From assembly GCA_016780435.1 (NCBI GenBank), contig JADHLU010000015.1, forward strand, positions 1 to 11,672: 11,672 nt of DNA, in the 5' to 3' direction. Below the pieces are notes generated by a model. It worked only from the letters and a program-made list of their open reading frames with translations. It searched no databases and was not told the origin of the DNA. The stretch is from Flavobacteriaceae bacterium. GTDB taxonomy: Bacteria > Bacteroidota > Bacteroidia > Flavobacteriales > Flavobacteriaceae. Of this stretch, positions 1 to 7,106 are shown piece by piece; the stretch's first letter is position 1, and every line of letters begins with the position of its first letter. A program made the position numbers and the translations under genes.

Positions 1-253
1 GTATAATGATGAAGATGATGAGCTTCTCGTTTTACCTCATGGCGAATATCAGTTCAATGTTGCACAATATCTGTACGAAATGACGGTGCTTAGTCTTCCA
101 CAGAAGAGAATACACCCAGGAGTTGAAGACGGATCATTAGAATCACCACTGCTTGATAAGCTTGAAGATCTCAAGCCGAAAATAGTAGAGGAAAAAGAGG
201 AAACCAACGAAAGTGACCCAAGATGGGACGCTTTAAAAGATTTATTGAAATAA
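1..253 (+). CDS. DUF177 / YceD-like protein, C-terminal fragment
   Basis: This is the 3' end of a gene that begins before the window. The frame is open from base 2 and ends at TAA 251-253, giving 83 residues. It starts [15 protein letters not shown], has a conserved-looking helix around [16 protein letters not shown], and ends in an acidic tail followed by [12 protein letters not shown]. An acidic stretch followed by a final DPRW-x-x-L-x-x-L helix is typical of the DUF177 (YceD) family, which in most bacteria lies directly before rpmF, as here (22 bases apart). In plants and E. coli, family members have been linked to 23S rRNA maturation; a similar role here is inference. The N-terminal half is not visible, so domain completeness cannot be judged. 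Confidence 0.82.
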   Translation, partial: YNDEDDELLVLPHGEYQFNVAQYLYEMTVLSLPQKRIHPGVEDGSLESPLLDKLEDLKPKIVEEKEETNESDPRWDALKDLLK

Positions 254-275
254 AAGACTATTAAACAAGGAAGAT

Positions 276-476
276 ATGGCACATCCTAAAAGAAAAATAT
301 CGAAAACGCGTAGAGATAAGAGACGCACCCATTACAAAGCGGTCGCTCCAACTCTAGCAAAAGATTCAACTACCGGAGAGGTGCACTTAATGCATCGCGC
401 TCACTGGCACGAGGGTAAACTTTACTATCGTGGACAGGTGCTTATCGATGCTGCAGAAGAAGTAGCGGCAGAGTAA
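276..476 (+). CDS. rpmF: 50S ribosomal protein bL32
   Basis: A 66-residue protein with the bL32 signature: the basic N terminus [20 protein letters not shown] followed by a [14 protein letters not shown] centre and YYRGQVLID near the end. bL32 is a small structural protein of the large ribosomal subunit. The protein has no cysteines at all, so it is a zinc-free (C-minus) form rather than the four-cysteine zinc-ribbon form. It is slightly longer than the E. coli protein (57 residues) owing to an acidic C-terminal tail. The start ATG has an AAGGAAG sequence at 267-273 that may act as a weak ribosome site. It follows the DUF177 gene by 22 bases and is closed by a strong terminator, so the two genes probably form one transcript. 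Confidence 0.97.
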   Translation: MAHPKRKISKTRRDKRRTHYKAVAPTLAKDSTTGEVHLMHRAHWHEGKLYYRGQVLIDAAEEVAAE

Positions 477-500
477 ATTACGGTCGAAAGAAGATCTAGA

Positions 501-534
501 ACTCTCGTGTAATTAGAGACACGAGAGTTTTTTT
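501..534 (+). terminator. Rho-independent terminator after rpmF
   Basis: A perfect 10-bp inverted repeat, ACTCTCGTGT at 501-510 and ACACGAGAGT at 519-528, encloses an 8-base loop and runs into seven Ts (528-534). It lies 24 bases after the rpmF stop codon. It should end the DUF177-rpmF transcript and partly or fully separate it from fabH, whose ATG is at 603. Confidence 0.9.
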
Positions 535-602
535 ATGGACTACACCGAAATCTCACCCTTCTTAAAAAAACAGTAATTTCGCTCAACTAAAAGTTGCCTT
601 TT

Positions 603-1604
603 ATGCCAAAAACAACGGCTGCAATTACAGCAATTGGAAAATACCTTCCAGAAAAGGTCTTAGACAACGCCACTTTAGAAAAAATGGTTGAGACCAACGA
701 CGAGTGGATTACCACTCGCACAGGAATCAAAGAGCGCCGTATTTTAGACATTCCCGGTAAGGCAACTGCTTTTATGGCAACTGAGGCCGTCAAGGACCTG
801 ATGAAGAAATCGGGCCTTGAACCCCTTGACATTGATCTTTTACTTGTAGCCACCGCAACACCTGATATGCCTGTCGTTGCTACAGCGGCACAGGTTGCTA
901 CGAATTTAGGAGCAAAGAATGCTTTTGCTTTTGACCTTCAAGCTGCTTGTTCAGGGTTTTTATACGGCCTGTCGGTGGCCTCATCTTATATTGAATCTGG
1001 ACGCTATAAGAAGGTAGTTTTGGTGGGAGCAGATATGATGTCGTCGATTGTTGACTATACCGATCGAACCACCTGTGTGTTGTTTGGAGATGGTGCTGGT
1101 GCTGCTCTTTTAGAGTCTAACAGCGAAGGTCTTGGGTTTGTTGACGAGTATCTTCGCAGTGACGGCGTTGGCAAAGACCATTTAGGCATTCAGGCTGGCG
1201 GATCATTGTATCCCCCAACCGAAAAAACGATAGCCGAAAAGAAACATTATATTTATCAAGACGGACGGGTTGTTTTCAAGTTCGCAGTCACCAATATGGC
1301 GGATGCGGCAGCAGAAATCATGTCCAGAAATGGACTGTGTCATCAAGATGTCCGATATTTGATTGCTCATCAAGCGAATAAACGCATTATTGATGCCACT
1401 GCACAGCGAATGGGCATTGGAGATGAAAAAGTCTTGATGAACATTGGTCGCTATGGAAACACCACAGCTGCCACTATTCCTCTTCTATTGTGCGATTACG
1501 AATCGCAACTGAGAAAGGGGGATAATCTAGTTTTTGCTGCTTTTGGCGCGGGTTTCACCTGGGGAGCAGCATTTATAAAATGGGCATACACAAAACAAGA
1601 ATAA
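603..1604 (+). CDS. fabH: Beta-ketoacyl-ACP synthase III (FabH)
   Basis: Initiating condensing enzyme of type II fatty-acid synthesis: it joins acetyl-CoA (or a branched acyl-CoA) to malonyl-ACP in the cytoplasm. With the ATG at 603 the protein is 333 residues, normal for the family. The thiolase-fold catalytic triad is intact: Cys116 in QAACSGFLYG, His256 in IAHQANKR and Asn286 in NIGRYGNTTAATIP. The N-terminal NDEWITTRTGIKERRI motif is also typical. A TTG at 594 would add three residues (MPF), but ATG 603 gives the usual N terminus MPKTTAAITAIGKYLPE, so I prefer it. accB follows after 12 bases and accC after that, so the three are probably co-transcribed. plsX, which often sits between rpmF and fabH in other phyla, is absent here. 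Confidence 0.97.
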   Translation: MPKTTAAITAIGKYLPEKVLDNATLEKMVETNDEWITTRTGIKERRILDIPGKATAFMATEAVKDLMKKSGLEPLDIDLLLVATATPDMPVVATAAQVATNLGAKNAFAFDLQAACSGFLYGLSVASSYIESGRYKKVVLVGADMMSSIVDYTDRTTCVLFGDGAGAALLESNSEGLGFVDEYLRSDGVGKDHLGIQAGGSLYPPTEKTIAEKKHYIYQDGRVVFKFAVTNMADAAAEIMSRNGLCHQDVRYLIAHQANKRIIDATAQRMGIGDEKVLMNIGRYGNTTAATIPLLLCDYESQLRKGDNLVFAAFGAGFTWGAAFIKWAYTKQE

Positions 1605-1616
1605 ATAAGTAACGTA

Positions 1617-2105
1617 ATGGATATTAAAGAAATTCAAAATCTCATTCGCTTCGTTGCCAAATCTGGCGCTAGCGAGGTGAAACTAGAGACCGAAGACATC
1701 AAGATTACCATTAAGACGACTTCAGAGTCGACAGGTCATGCAGAGGCTACAATTGTTCAGCAAATACCAGTTCATGCCGCTATGGCTCCGGTTGCTGCAA
1801 CACCAGCAGCACCGACTGCACCAGCTCCTGCAGCCTCTTCTAAAGAGGAAGAAGATTTAAGCAATTACATCACGGTTAAGTCTCCGATTATTGGAACATT
1901 ATACCGTAAGCCATCTCCAGACAAGCCAAATTTTGTTGAGGTAGGTTCAACGATTAGTGAAGGAGATGTGCTTTGTGTGATTGAAGCAATGAAGCTCTTT
2001 AATGATATCGAGTCAGAAGTTTCAGGTAAAATCGTTAAGATTTTAGTGGACGACGCTTCTCCCGTTGAATTTGATCAACCTCTTTTCTTAGTAGACCCTT
2101 CTTAA
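1617..2105 (+). CDS. accB: Biotin carboxyl carrier protein of acetyl-CoA carboxylase
   Basis: 162-residue carrier subunit that holds the biotin shuttled between biotin carboxylase and carboxyltransferase in acetyl-CoA carboxylase. Three parts are visible: an N-terminal region (about 1-35, MDIKEIQNLIRFVAKSGASEV) that in this family contacts AccC, a flexible Ala/Pro/Thr-rich linker (about 53-75), and a biotinyl domain (about 83-161). The biotin attachment motif is VIEAMKLFND with Lys126 as the modified lysine; IIGTLYRKPSPDKPNFVEVG is the family's conserved segment including the protruding thumb typical of AccB. It lies 12 bases after fabH and 10 bases before accC. The carboxyltransferase genes accA and accD are not in the window. 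Confidence 0.97.
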   Translation: MDIKEIQNLIRFVAKSGASEVKLETEDIKITIKTTSESTGHAEATIVQQIPVHAAMAPVAATPAAPTAPAPAASSKEEEDLSNYITVKSPIIGTLYRKPSPDKPNFVEVGSTISEGDVLCVIEAMKLFNDIESEVSGKIVKILVDDASPVEFDQPLFLVDPS

Positions 2106-2115
2106 ATAAATCGTC

Positions 2116-3453
2116 ATGTTTAAAAAAATACTCATCGCGAATCGCGGAGAGATTGCACTGCGCATCATCCGAACCTGTCGCGAAATGGGCATTAAAACAG
2201 TTGCCGTTTACTCTAAGGCTGACGAAGAAAGCCTTCATGTACGATTTGCCGATGAGGCAGTTTGTATTGGCCCAGCCCCAAGCTCAGAATCTTATTTAAA
2301 GATACCTAACATTATTGCTGCAGCAGAGATTACTAATGCAGATGCTATTCACCCTGGCTATGGGTTCTTGTCTGAGAATGCTAAATTCTCGAAGATTTGT
2401 ACAGAGCACGGAATCAAATTTATTGGAGCTTCAGCGGAGCAAATCGACCGAATGGGAGATAAGGCTACAGCTAAGCAAACCATGAGAGAGGCAGGAGTAC
2501 CCACCATTCCTGGTTCTGAGGGCCTTCTAAAAGATCTAACCGATGCTAAAAAGACGGCGAAGGCCATGGGTTATCCTGTGATGATCAAAGCTACTGCCGG
2601 GGGTGGAGGTAAAGGAATGCGAGCTATTTGGGCTGAAGAAGAAATGGAAACTCATTTCAACTCTGCCGTGAAAGAGGCAACTGCGGCTTTTGGAAATGGA
2701 GGAATGTACATGGAAAAGCTTATTCAGGAGCCAAGACATATTGAGATTCAAGTGGTAGGAGATCAGAATGGTCGGGCATGTCATTTATCTGAAAGAGACT
2801 GTTCTGTTCAAAGACGCCACCAAAAACTTACTGAAGAGACCCCATCTCCGTTTATGACTGCCAAACTAAGAAAGCGTATGGGAGCGGCGGCGGTTAAGGC
2901 TGCGGAGTATATTGGATACGAAGGAGCGGGAACCGTTGAATTCCTTGTTGACAAGAACGGAGACTTTTATTTCATGGAGATGAATACTCGTATTCAGGTA
3001 GAACACCCAATTACTGAGGAGGTTGTTGATTATGATCTGATTAGAGAACAAATTTTAGTGGCTGCTGGAGTAGCGATTTCTGGCAAGAATTATGAGCCTA
3101 AGCTGCACTCCATCGAGTGTCGTATCAACGCTGAAGATCCATATAACGACTTTAGACCTTCTCCAGGAAAGATTACCACCCTTCATATGCCTGGAGGTCA
3201 TGGCGTTCGTTTAGATACACACGTTTATAGCGGGTACGTAATCCCGCCGAACTACGATTCAATGATTGCTAAACTCATCACTACCGCTCAAACTAGAGAA
3301 GAGGCGATTAGTAAGATGAGAAGAGCCTTAGACGAGTTTGTGATTGAGGGAGTGAAAACCACGATCCCTTTCCACAGACAGCTTATGGATCATCCAGACT
3401 ATATAGCTGGTAACTATACCACTAAATTCATGGAGTCATTTAAAATGGCTTAA
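2116..3453 (+). CDS. accC: Biotin carboxylase subunit of acetyl-CoA carboxylase
   Basis: 445-residue ATP-grasp enzyme that carboxylates the biotin on AccB using ATP and bicarbonate, the first half-reaction of malonyl-CoA synthesis. Domains in order: N-terminal pre-ATP-grasp domain (1 to about 113; [17 protein letters not shown] and [12 protein letters not shown]), ATP-grasp domain (about 114-310) with the glycine-rich loop [12 protein letters not shown] and the [17 protein letters not shown] catalytic strand, and a C-terminal biotin carboxylase domain. Lys158, His208, Lys237, Glu275, Glu288, Asn290 and Arg292 match known ATP, metal and catalytic positions. The length is that of the stand-alone bacterial subunit, with no fused carrier domain. 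It ends the fabH-accB-accC run and is followed 8 bases later by a hairpin terminator. Confidence 0.98.
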   Translation: MFKKILIANRGEIALRIIRTCREMGIKTVAVYSKADEESLHVRFADEAVCIGPAPSSESYLKIPNIIAAAEITNADAIHPGYGFLSENAKFSKICTEHGIKFIGASAEQIDRMGDKATAKQTMREAGVPTIPGSEGLLKDLTDAKKTAKAMGYPVMIKATAGGGGKGMRAIWAEEEMETHFNSAVKEATAAFGNGGMYMEKLIQEPRHIEIQVVGDQNGRACHLSERDCSVQRRHQKLTEETPSPFMTAKLRKRMGAAAVKAAEYIGYEGAGTVEFLVDKNGDFYFMEMNTRIQVEHPITEEVVDYDLIREQILVAAGVAISGKNYEPKLHSIECRINAEDPYNDFRPSPGKITTLHMPGGHGVRLDTHVYSGYVIPPNYDSMIAKLITTAQTREEAISKMRRALDEFVIEGVKTTIPFHRQLMDHPDYIAGNYTTKFMESFKMA

Positions 3454-3461
3454 TAACCAAC

Positions 3462-3491
3462 AAAAAGGCCGCTTTTCAGCGGCCTTTTTTT
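3462..3491. terminator. Bidirectional terminator between accC and sdhB
   Basis: GGCCGC (3467-3472) and GCGGCC (3479-3484) form a GC-rich stem around a TTTTCA loop, extended by five As (3462-3466) pairing with a seven-T run (3485-3491). It lies in the 56-base gap between the converging stop codons of accC and sdhB. The A run on the left gives a T tract on the minus strand, so the element can end transcription from both sides; it should be stronger in the accC direction (seven Ts against five). Confidence 0.9.
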
Positions 3492-3509
3492 ATATCTATA
3501 CTAATGGGA

Positions 3510-4256
3510 TTAACCTTTGATACTTGCACTGAGATATTCGCGATTCAAGCGTGCGATATTCTCAAGAGAGATTCCTTTCGGACATTCGATTTCACAAGCA
3601 CCGGTATTGGTACAGTTACCGAATCCTTCTAGATCCATCTGCTTTACCATATTTAAAACACGTGTGGTGGCTTCAACGCGCCCTTGCGGCAACAAGGCAT
3701 ACTGAGAAACTTTAGCAGAGGTGAAAAGCATTGCAGAAGCATTTTTACAGGCCGCTACACAAGCTCCACATCCGATACATGTTGCTGCGTTGAAAGAAGC
3801 GTCTGCCTTGTCTTTTTCAATAGGAATAGCGTTGGCATCTACCGGGCGTCCTGAGGTATTTACAGAGATGTATCCTCCGGCTTGCTGTATGCGATCAAAG
3901 GCAGATCGATCTACCATTAAATCTTTAATTACAGGGAAAGCCCCGGCTCTAAATGGCTCGATAGTAATGTGATCACCATCTTTAAAGCTTCTCATGTGAA
4001 GCTGGCAGGTGGTGGTTAGCTTTTGTGGTCCGTGAGGTTTACCATTAATAACCATTGAGCAAGTTCCACAAATACCTTCACGGCAGTCGTGATCGAACAC
4101 TACAGGCTCTTTGCCTTCGTTAATTAGACCTTCATTTAGAACGTCTAACATTTCTAAGAATGACATGTCCTCGCTGATGTTGTCAAGGTCATACGTTTCG
4201 AACTTTCCGTTAGTTTGTGCGTTTTTCTGACGCCAAACGTTAAGATGAATTTTCAT
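3510..4256 (-). CDS. sdhB: Succinate dehydrogenase iron-sulfur subunit
   Basis: 248-residue electron-transfer subunit of respiratory complex II; it passes electrons from the SdhA flavin to the quinone site at the membrane. The N-terminal ferredoxin domain (about 1-105) carries the [2Fe-2S] ligands Cys58, Cys63, Cys66 (CREGICGTC) and Cys84. The C-terminal helical domain carries [11 protein letters not shown] (Cys160, 163, 166, 170) and [14 protein letters not shown] (Cys215, 221, 225). By family rule, Cys160/163/166/225 bind [4Fe-4S] and Cys170/215/221 bind [3Fe-4S]. All expected ligands are present. It is the last gene of the sdhC-sdhA-sdhB operon, starting 4 bases after the sdhA stop. Sequence alone cannot fully separate succinate dehydrogenase from fumarate reductase; dehydrogenase is favoured by the Bacteroidota context. 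Confidence 0.96.
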   Translation of the reverse strand: MKIHLNVWRQKNAQTNGKFETYDLDNISEDMSFLEMLDVLNEGLINEGKEPVVFDHDCREGICGTCSMVINGKPHGPQKLTTTCQLHMRSFKDGDHITIEPFRAGAFPVIKDLMVDRSAFDRIQQAGGYISVNTSGRPVDANAIPIEKDKADASFNAATCIGCGACVAACKNASAMLFTSAKVSQYALLPQGRVEATTRVLNMVKQMDLEGFGNCTNTGACEIECPKGISLENIARLNREYLSASIKG

Positions 4257-4260
4257 AGCC

Positions 4261-6264
4261 TTATTTGTAAGATCGTGTTTTCAATTCAATGTTTTCGTAG
4301 ACTAGTTCTTCCTTGTGAAGTTTTGCCCCACTAGGAACTCCAGTGTATTCCCAAGCTGCTACATAGCGATAATTTTCATCGTCTCTTAGCGCTTCTCCTT
4401 CTTCGGTTTGGTATTCTTCTCTGAAGTGACCTCCACAAGATTCATTTCGATTTAATGCATCCACCGCGAAAAGCTCTCCTAGCTCCAAGAAATCAGCAAC
4501 TCTGTGGGCTTTTTCTAGCTCAGAGTTCATAGCGTTTAGCTCACCAGGGATTCGCACGTTTTTATAGAAGTCTTCGCGAAGTTCAGCGATTTCTTTGATA
4601 GCTTCTTTCAATCCCTGTTCATTTCTAGACATACCGCACTTGTTCCACATGATTTTTCCAAGCTTCTTGTGGTAATAATCAACAGAGTGTTTTCCTGAAC
4701 CTGACATTAACTTCTCGAGACGTTCTTTCACTTCTTTCTCCGCAGCCTCAAATTCAGGCAAGTCGGTTGAGATCGATCCAGTCTGAATGTCGTCTGCTAA
4801 ATAGTCGCCGATAGTGTAAGGAAGAACGAAATATCCGTCTGCCAGCCCCTGCATTAGTGCAGATGCCCCGAGGCGGTTTGCGCCGTGGTCACTAAAGTTA
4901 GCTTCTCCTGCAGCATAGCAACCAGGAATAGTAGTCATTAGGTTATAATCTACCCAAAGCCCTCCCATTGCATAGTGTACCGCCGGATAAATCTTCATCG
5001 GTGTCTTATACGGGTTCTCGTTTACAATTTTCTCGTACATCTGGAAAAGGTTACCGTACTTGGCTTCTACGATTTCCTCGCCCAGTGCTCTTACCTTTTT
5101 GTCATCAGCATCTTTTAGACCCATGGTGTTGGCTTTTTCACGGCCATATCGCATGATTGCAGAATCAAAGTCAAGGTAAACAGCCTCTCCAGTTTTATTC
5201 ACTCCGAACCCAGCATCGCAACGCTCTTTTGCAGCTCTAGAAGCTACGTCACGTGGAACAAGGTTACCGAAAGCAGGGTATCTGCGCTCTAGGTAGTAAT
5301 CTCTATCTTCTTCGGCTAAGTCGGTTGGCTTTAACTTGCCTTCTCGAATGGCCTTTGCATCTTCTAATTTTTTAGGAACCCAAATACGCCCATCATTTCT
5401 TAGGGATTCTGACATCAAAGTAAGCTTTGATTGGTGGTCTCCGGAGACAGGAATACAAGTTGGGTGAATTTGTGTAAAGCAAGGGTTAGCAAAGTGAGCT
5501 CCTCTTCGGTGAGCTCTCCAAGCAGCCATCACATTAGCCCCCATACAGTAGGTCGATAGATAGAAAACATTTCCGTATCCACCAGTGGCAAGTACTACGG
5601 CATGAGCAGAATGTCTTTCTAACTCACCAGTAACGAGGTTGCGAGCGATGATTCCACGAGCTTTTCCGTCAACTAAAACGAGATCTAACATTTCATGGCG
5701 CGTGTAAGATTTGATTTTACCACGCTGTATTTGGCGGTTCATTGCTGAATAAGCCCCTAATAAAAGTTGCTGCCCAGTCTGTCCTTTTGCGTAGAAGGTT
5801 CTAGAAACTTGAACCCCTCCGAAAGAGCGGTTATCAAGTAGCCCCCCATATTCACGAGCGAAGGGAACCCCTTGTGCAACACACTGGTCAATAATATTGG
5901 TGGATACCTCAGCAAGGCGGTGAACGTTAGCCTCTCGGGAACGATAGTCTCCCCCTTTGATGGTATCGTAGAATAAACGATAAACAGAGTCACCATCACC
6001 TTGATAGTTTTTGGCAGCGTTAACTCCACCTTGTGCGGCAATCGAGTGTGCTCGTCTTGGAGAGTCTTGGTAGCAGAAGGTTTTTACATTATACCCTAGT
6101 TCGGCTAATGACGCTGAAGCCGAAGCTCCTGCAAGACCGGTACCAATAACGATGATGTCAATATTTCTTTTGTTCGCCGGGTTTACCAGGCGAATATCAT
6201 TTTTATGCTTGCTCCACTTCTCGGCTAATGGGCCATTAGGAACTCTTGATTCTAGCTTTGCCAT
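4261..6264 (-). CDS. sdhA: Succinate dehydrogenase flavoprotein subunit
   Basis: 667-residue catalytic subunit of complex II, oxidising succinate to fumarate with covalently bound FAD on the cytoplasmic face. The FAD-binding fold starts at about residue 36 ([21 protein letters not shown]). His73 in [15 protein letters not shown] is the expected site of covalent FAD attachment. The capping domain includes QIHPTCIP and [13 protein letters not shown]. Arg338 in [12 protein letters not shown] is the likely proton-shuttle arginine, and a second FAD-contact block is [22 protein letters not shown] (about 449-470). The length and the long C-terminal helical part suit the type B family of Bacteroidota and Bacillus. 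The start lies one base after the sdhC stop and sdhB begins four bases after its own stop, which suggests translational coupling. Confidence 0.97.
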   Translation of the reverse strand: MAKLESRVPNGPLAEKWSKHKNDIRLVNPANKRNIDIIVIGTGLAGASASASLAELGYNVKTFCYQDSPRRAHSIAAQGGVNAAKNYQGDGDSVYRLFYDTIKGGDYRSREANVHRLAEVSTNIIDQCVAQGVPFAREYGGLLDNRSFGGVQVSRTFYAKGQTGQQLLLGAYSAMNRQIQRGKIKSYTRHEMLDLVLVDGKARGIIARNLVTGELERHSAHAVVLATGGYGNVFYLSTYCMGANVMAAWRAHRRGAHFANPCFTQIHPTCIPVSGDHQSKLTLMSESLRNDGRIWVPKKLEDAKAIREGKLKPTDLAEEDRDYYLERRYPAFGNLVPRDVASRAAKERCDAGFGVNKTGEAVYLDFDSAIMRYGREKANTMGLKDADDKKVRALGEEIVEAKYGNLFQMYEKIVNENPYKTPMKIYPAVHYAMGGLWVDYNLMTTIPGCYAAGEANFSDHGANRLGASALMQGLADGYFVLPYTIGDYLADDIQTGSISTDLPEFEAAEKEVKERLEKLMSGSGKHSVDYYHKKLGKIMWNKCGMSRNEQGLKEAIKEIAELREDFYKNVRIPGELNAMNSELEKAHRVADFLELGELFAVDALNRNESCGGHFREEYQTEEGEALRDDENYRYVAAWEYTGVPSGAKLHKEELVYENIELKTRSYK

Positions 6265-6265
6265 A

Positions 6266-6922
6266 CTATTGTATCGGGTTTAAGAAGTGATATACTGCGA
6301 TGAAAATAAAGCCGGCAGGAATAACTACTGCATATGCCTTTGCAAAGACTTGAATAGCTTTGCCGTATTTGTTATCAAAACCAATGGTTTGCATTGAAGA
6401 AGCAAAACCGTGATAAAGGTGCATTCCCAATAAAACGAACGCTATCGAATAGATGACCGTTCTTGTTAGATCAAATAGTTCAACGGTAAACCCGTAATAT
6501 CGAGTAGTATCTATCGGATTAGATTCTACATACTTGTAGATCATCTCGTGTAACCAAAAGTCGTACATGTGAAGACCTATAAAGGCAAGAACAACACCTC
6601 CGGATAGTAACATATTTCTTGACAACCAACTGCTATTGGTGCCTTTCGACCCTACTTTGTAGCCAACGGGGCCTCGAGCTTTTCGGTTTTGTGCTTCGAG
6701 CACAAAACCCATAACAAAGTGTAGAATTACACCAGCAACCAGGACGGGCTGAAGAACAAATTGTACCACTGGGTTGTAGCCCATGAAATGTGACCAAGTG
6801 TTGTAGAGCTCCTCTGAAAAGACAGAAGCTAGATTGATGGCCAAGTGTAAGGCTAAAAACGAGATGAGAAACAACCCAGACAGGGCCATAACTACCTTGC
6901 GTAATAATGAAGAACTGAACAT
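6266..6922 (-). CDS. sdhC: Succinate dehydrogenase cytochrome b558 subunit, five-helix dihaem type
   Basis: Membrane anchor of complex II, 218 residues from the ATG at 6922. Five hydrophobic helices are visible (about 8-32, 53-76, 103-128, 151-175, 192-212). Histidines inside four of them, His26, His68, His118 and His168, are the likely axial ligands of two haem b groups; His125 and His171 are alternatives. A single five-helix anchor with two haems defines type B complex II, as in Bacillus subtilis SdhC and Wolinella FrdC, which reacts with menaquinone. An upstream in-frame TTG at 6961 would add 13 residues, but that codon lies inside the -7 promoter element and so should not be in the mRNA. 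No separate sdhD is present or needed. First gene of the operon. Confidence 0.94.
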   Translation of the reverse strand: MFSSSLLRKVVMALSGLFLISFLALHLAINLASVFSEELYNTWSHFMGYNPVVQFVLQPVLVAGVILHFVMGFVLEAQNRKARGPVGYKVGSKGTNSSWLSRNMLLSGGVVLAFIGLHMYDFWLHEMIYKYVESNPIDTTRYYGFTVELFDLTRTVIYSIAFVLLGMHLYHGFASSMQTIGFDNKYGKAIQVFAKAYAVVIPAGFIFIAVYHFLNPIQ

Positions 6923-6958
6923 AAAGAGTCTAGTTTTAACGCTTAAAAAATTACCATG

Positions 6959-6989
6959 CAAAGGTACGTACCGATGAGATATTCTACAA
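6959..6989 (-). promoter_or_regulatory. Bacteroidota-type sigma-A promoter for sdhCAB
   Basis: On the minus strand the sequence reads TTG (6989-6987), 20 bases, then TACCTTTG (6966-6959). This matches the known Bacteroidota primary promoter, TTG-N19-21-TAnnTTTG, in every defined position and in spacing. Transcription should start a few bases downstream, at about 6950-6955, leaving a leader of roughly 30 bases before the sdhC ATG at 6922. Its position settles the start choice for sdhC. Confidence 0.78.
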
Positions 6990-7059
6990 CGACTATATAC
7001 TTTAACGCCAAATACTTAAATATTCAGAACAATTCTTAATATCCATTGATTGTGCAAAT

Positions 7060-7089
7060 AAAAAAGAGAGGGTGTAACCCTCTCTTTTT
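7060..7089 (-). terminator. Terminator of the 936-residue propeller gene
   Basis: GAGAGGG (7066-7072) and CCCTCTC (7078-7084) pair around a TGTAA loop, extended by A/T pairs (7061-7065 with 7085-7089). Read on the minus strand it ends in six Ts (7065-7060). It begins 17 bases after the stop codon at 7107 and lies upstream of the sdhC promoter, so it isolates the sdh operon from the propeller gene. Confidence 0.88.
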
Positions 7090-7106
7090 AAGCGAAATAG
7101 GATTCT

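Noticed and set aside
574..581. TAATTTCG as a fabH promoter -7 box
   Set aside because: It matches TAnnTTTG at all but one defined position but has no TTG 19-21 bases upstream, so it is too weak to list.
584..596. Small hairpin CAACT-AAA-AGTTG just before fabH
   Set aside because: A 5-bp AT-rich stem with a 3-base loop is expected by chance and has no supporting context.
594..602. TTG start for fabH, adding three residues
   Set aside because: The ATG at 603 gives the normal FabH N terminus, and the extra MPF residues are unlike the family.
5757..6041. 94-codon minus-strand frame and other short frames within sdhA
   Set aside because: They are shadows of sdhA, whose own frame has all expected motifs over its full length.
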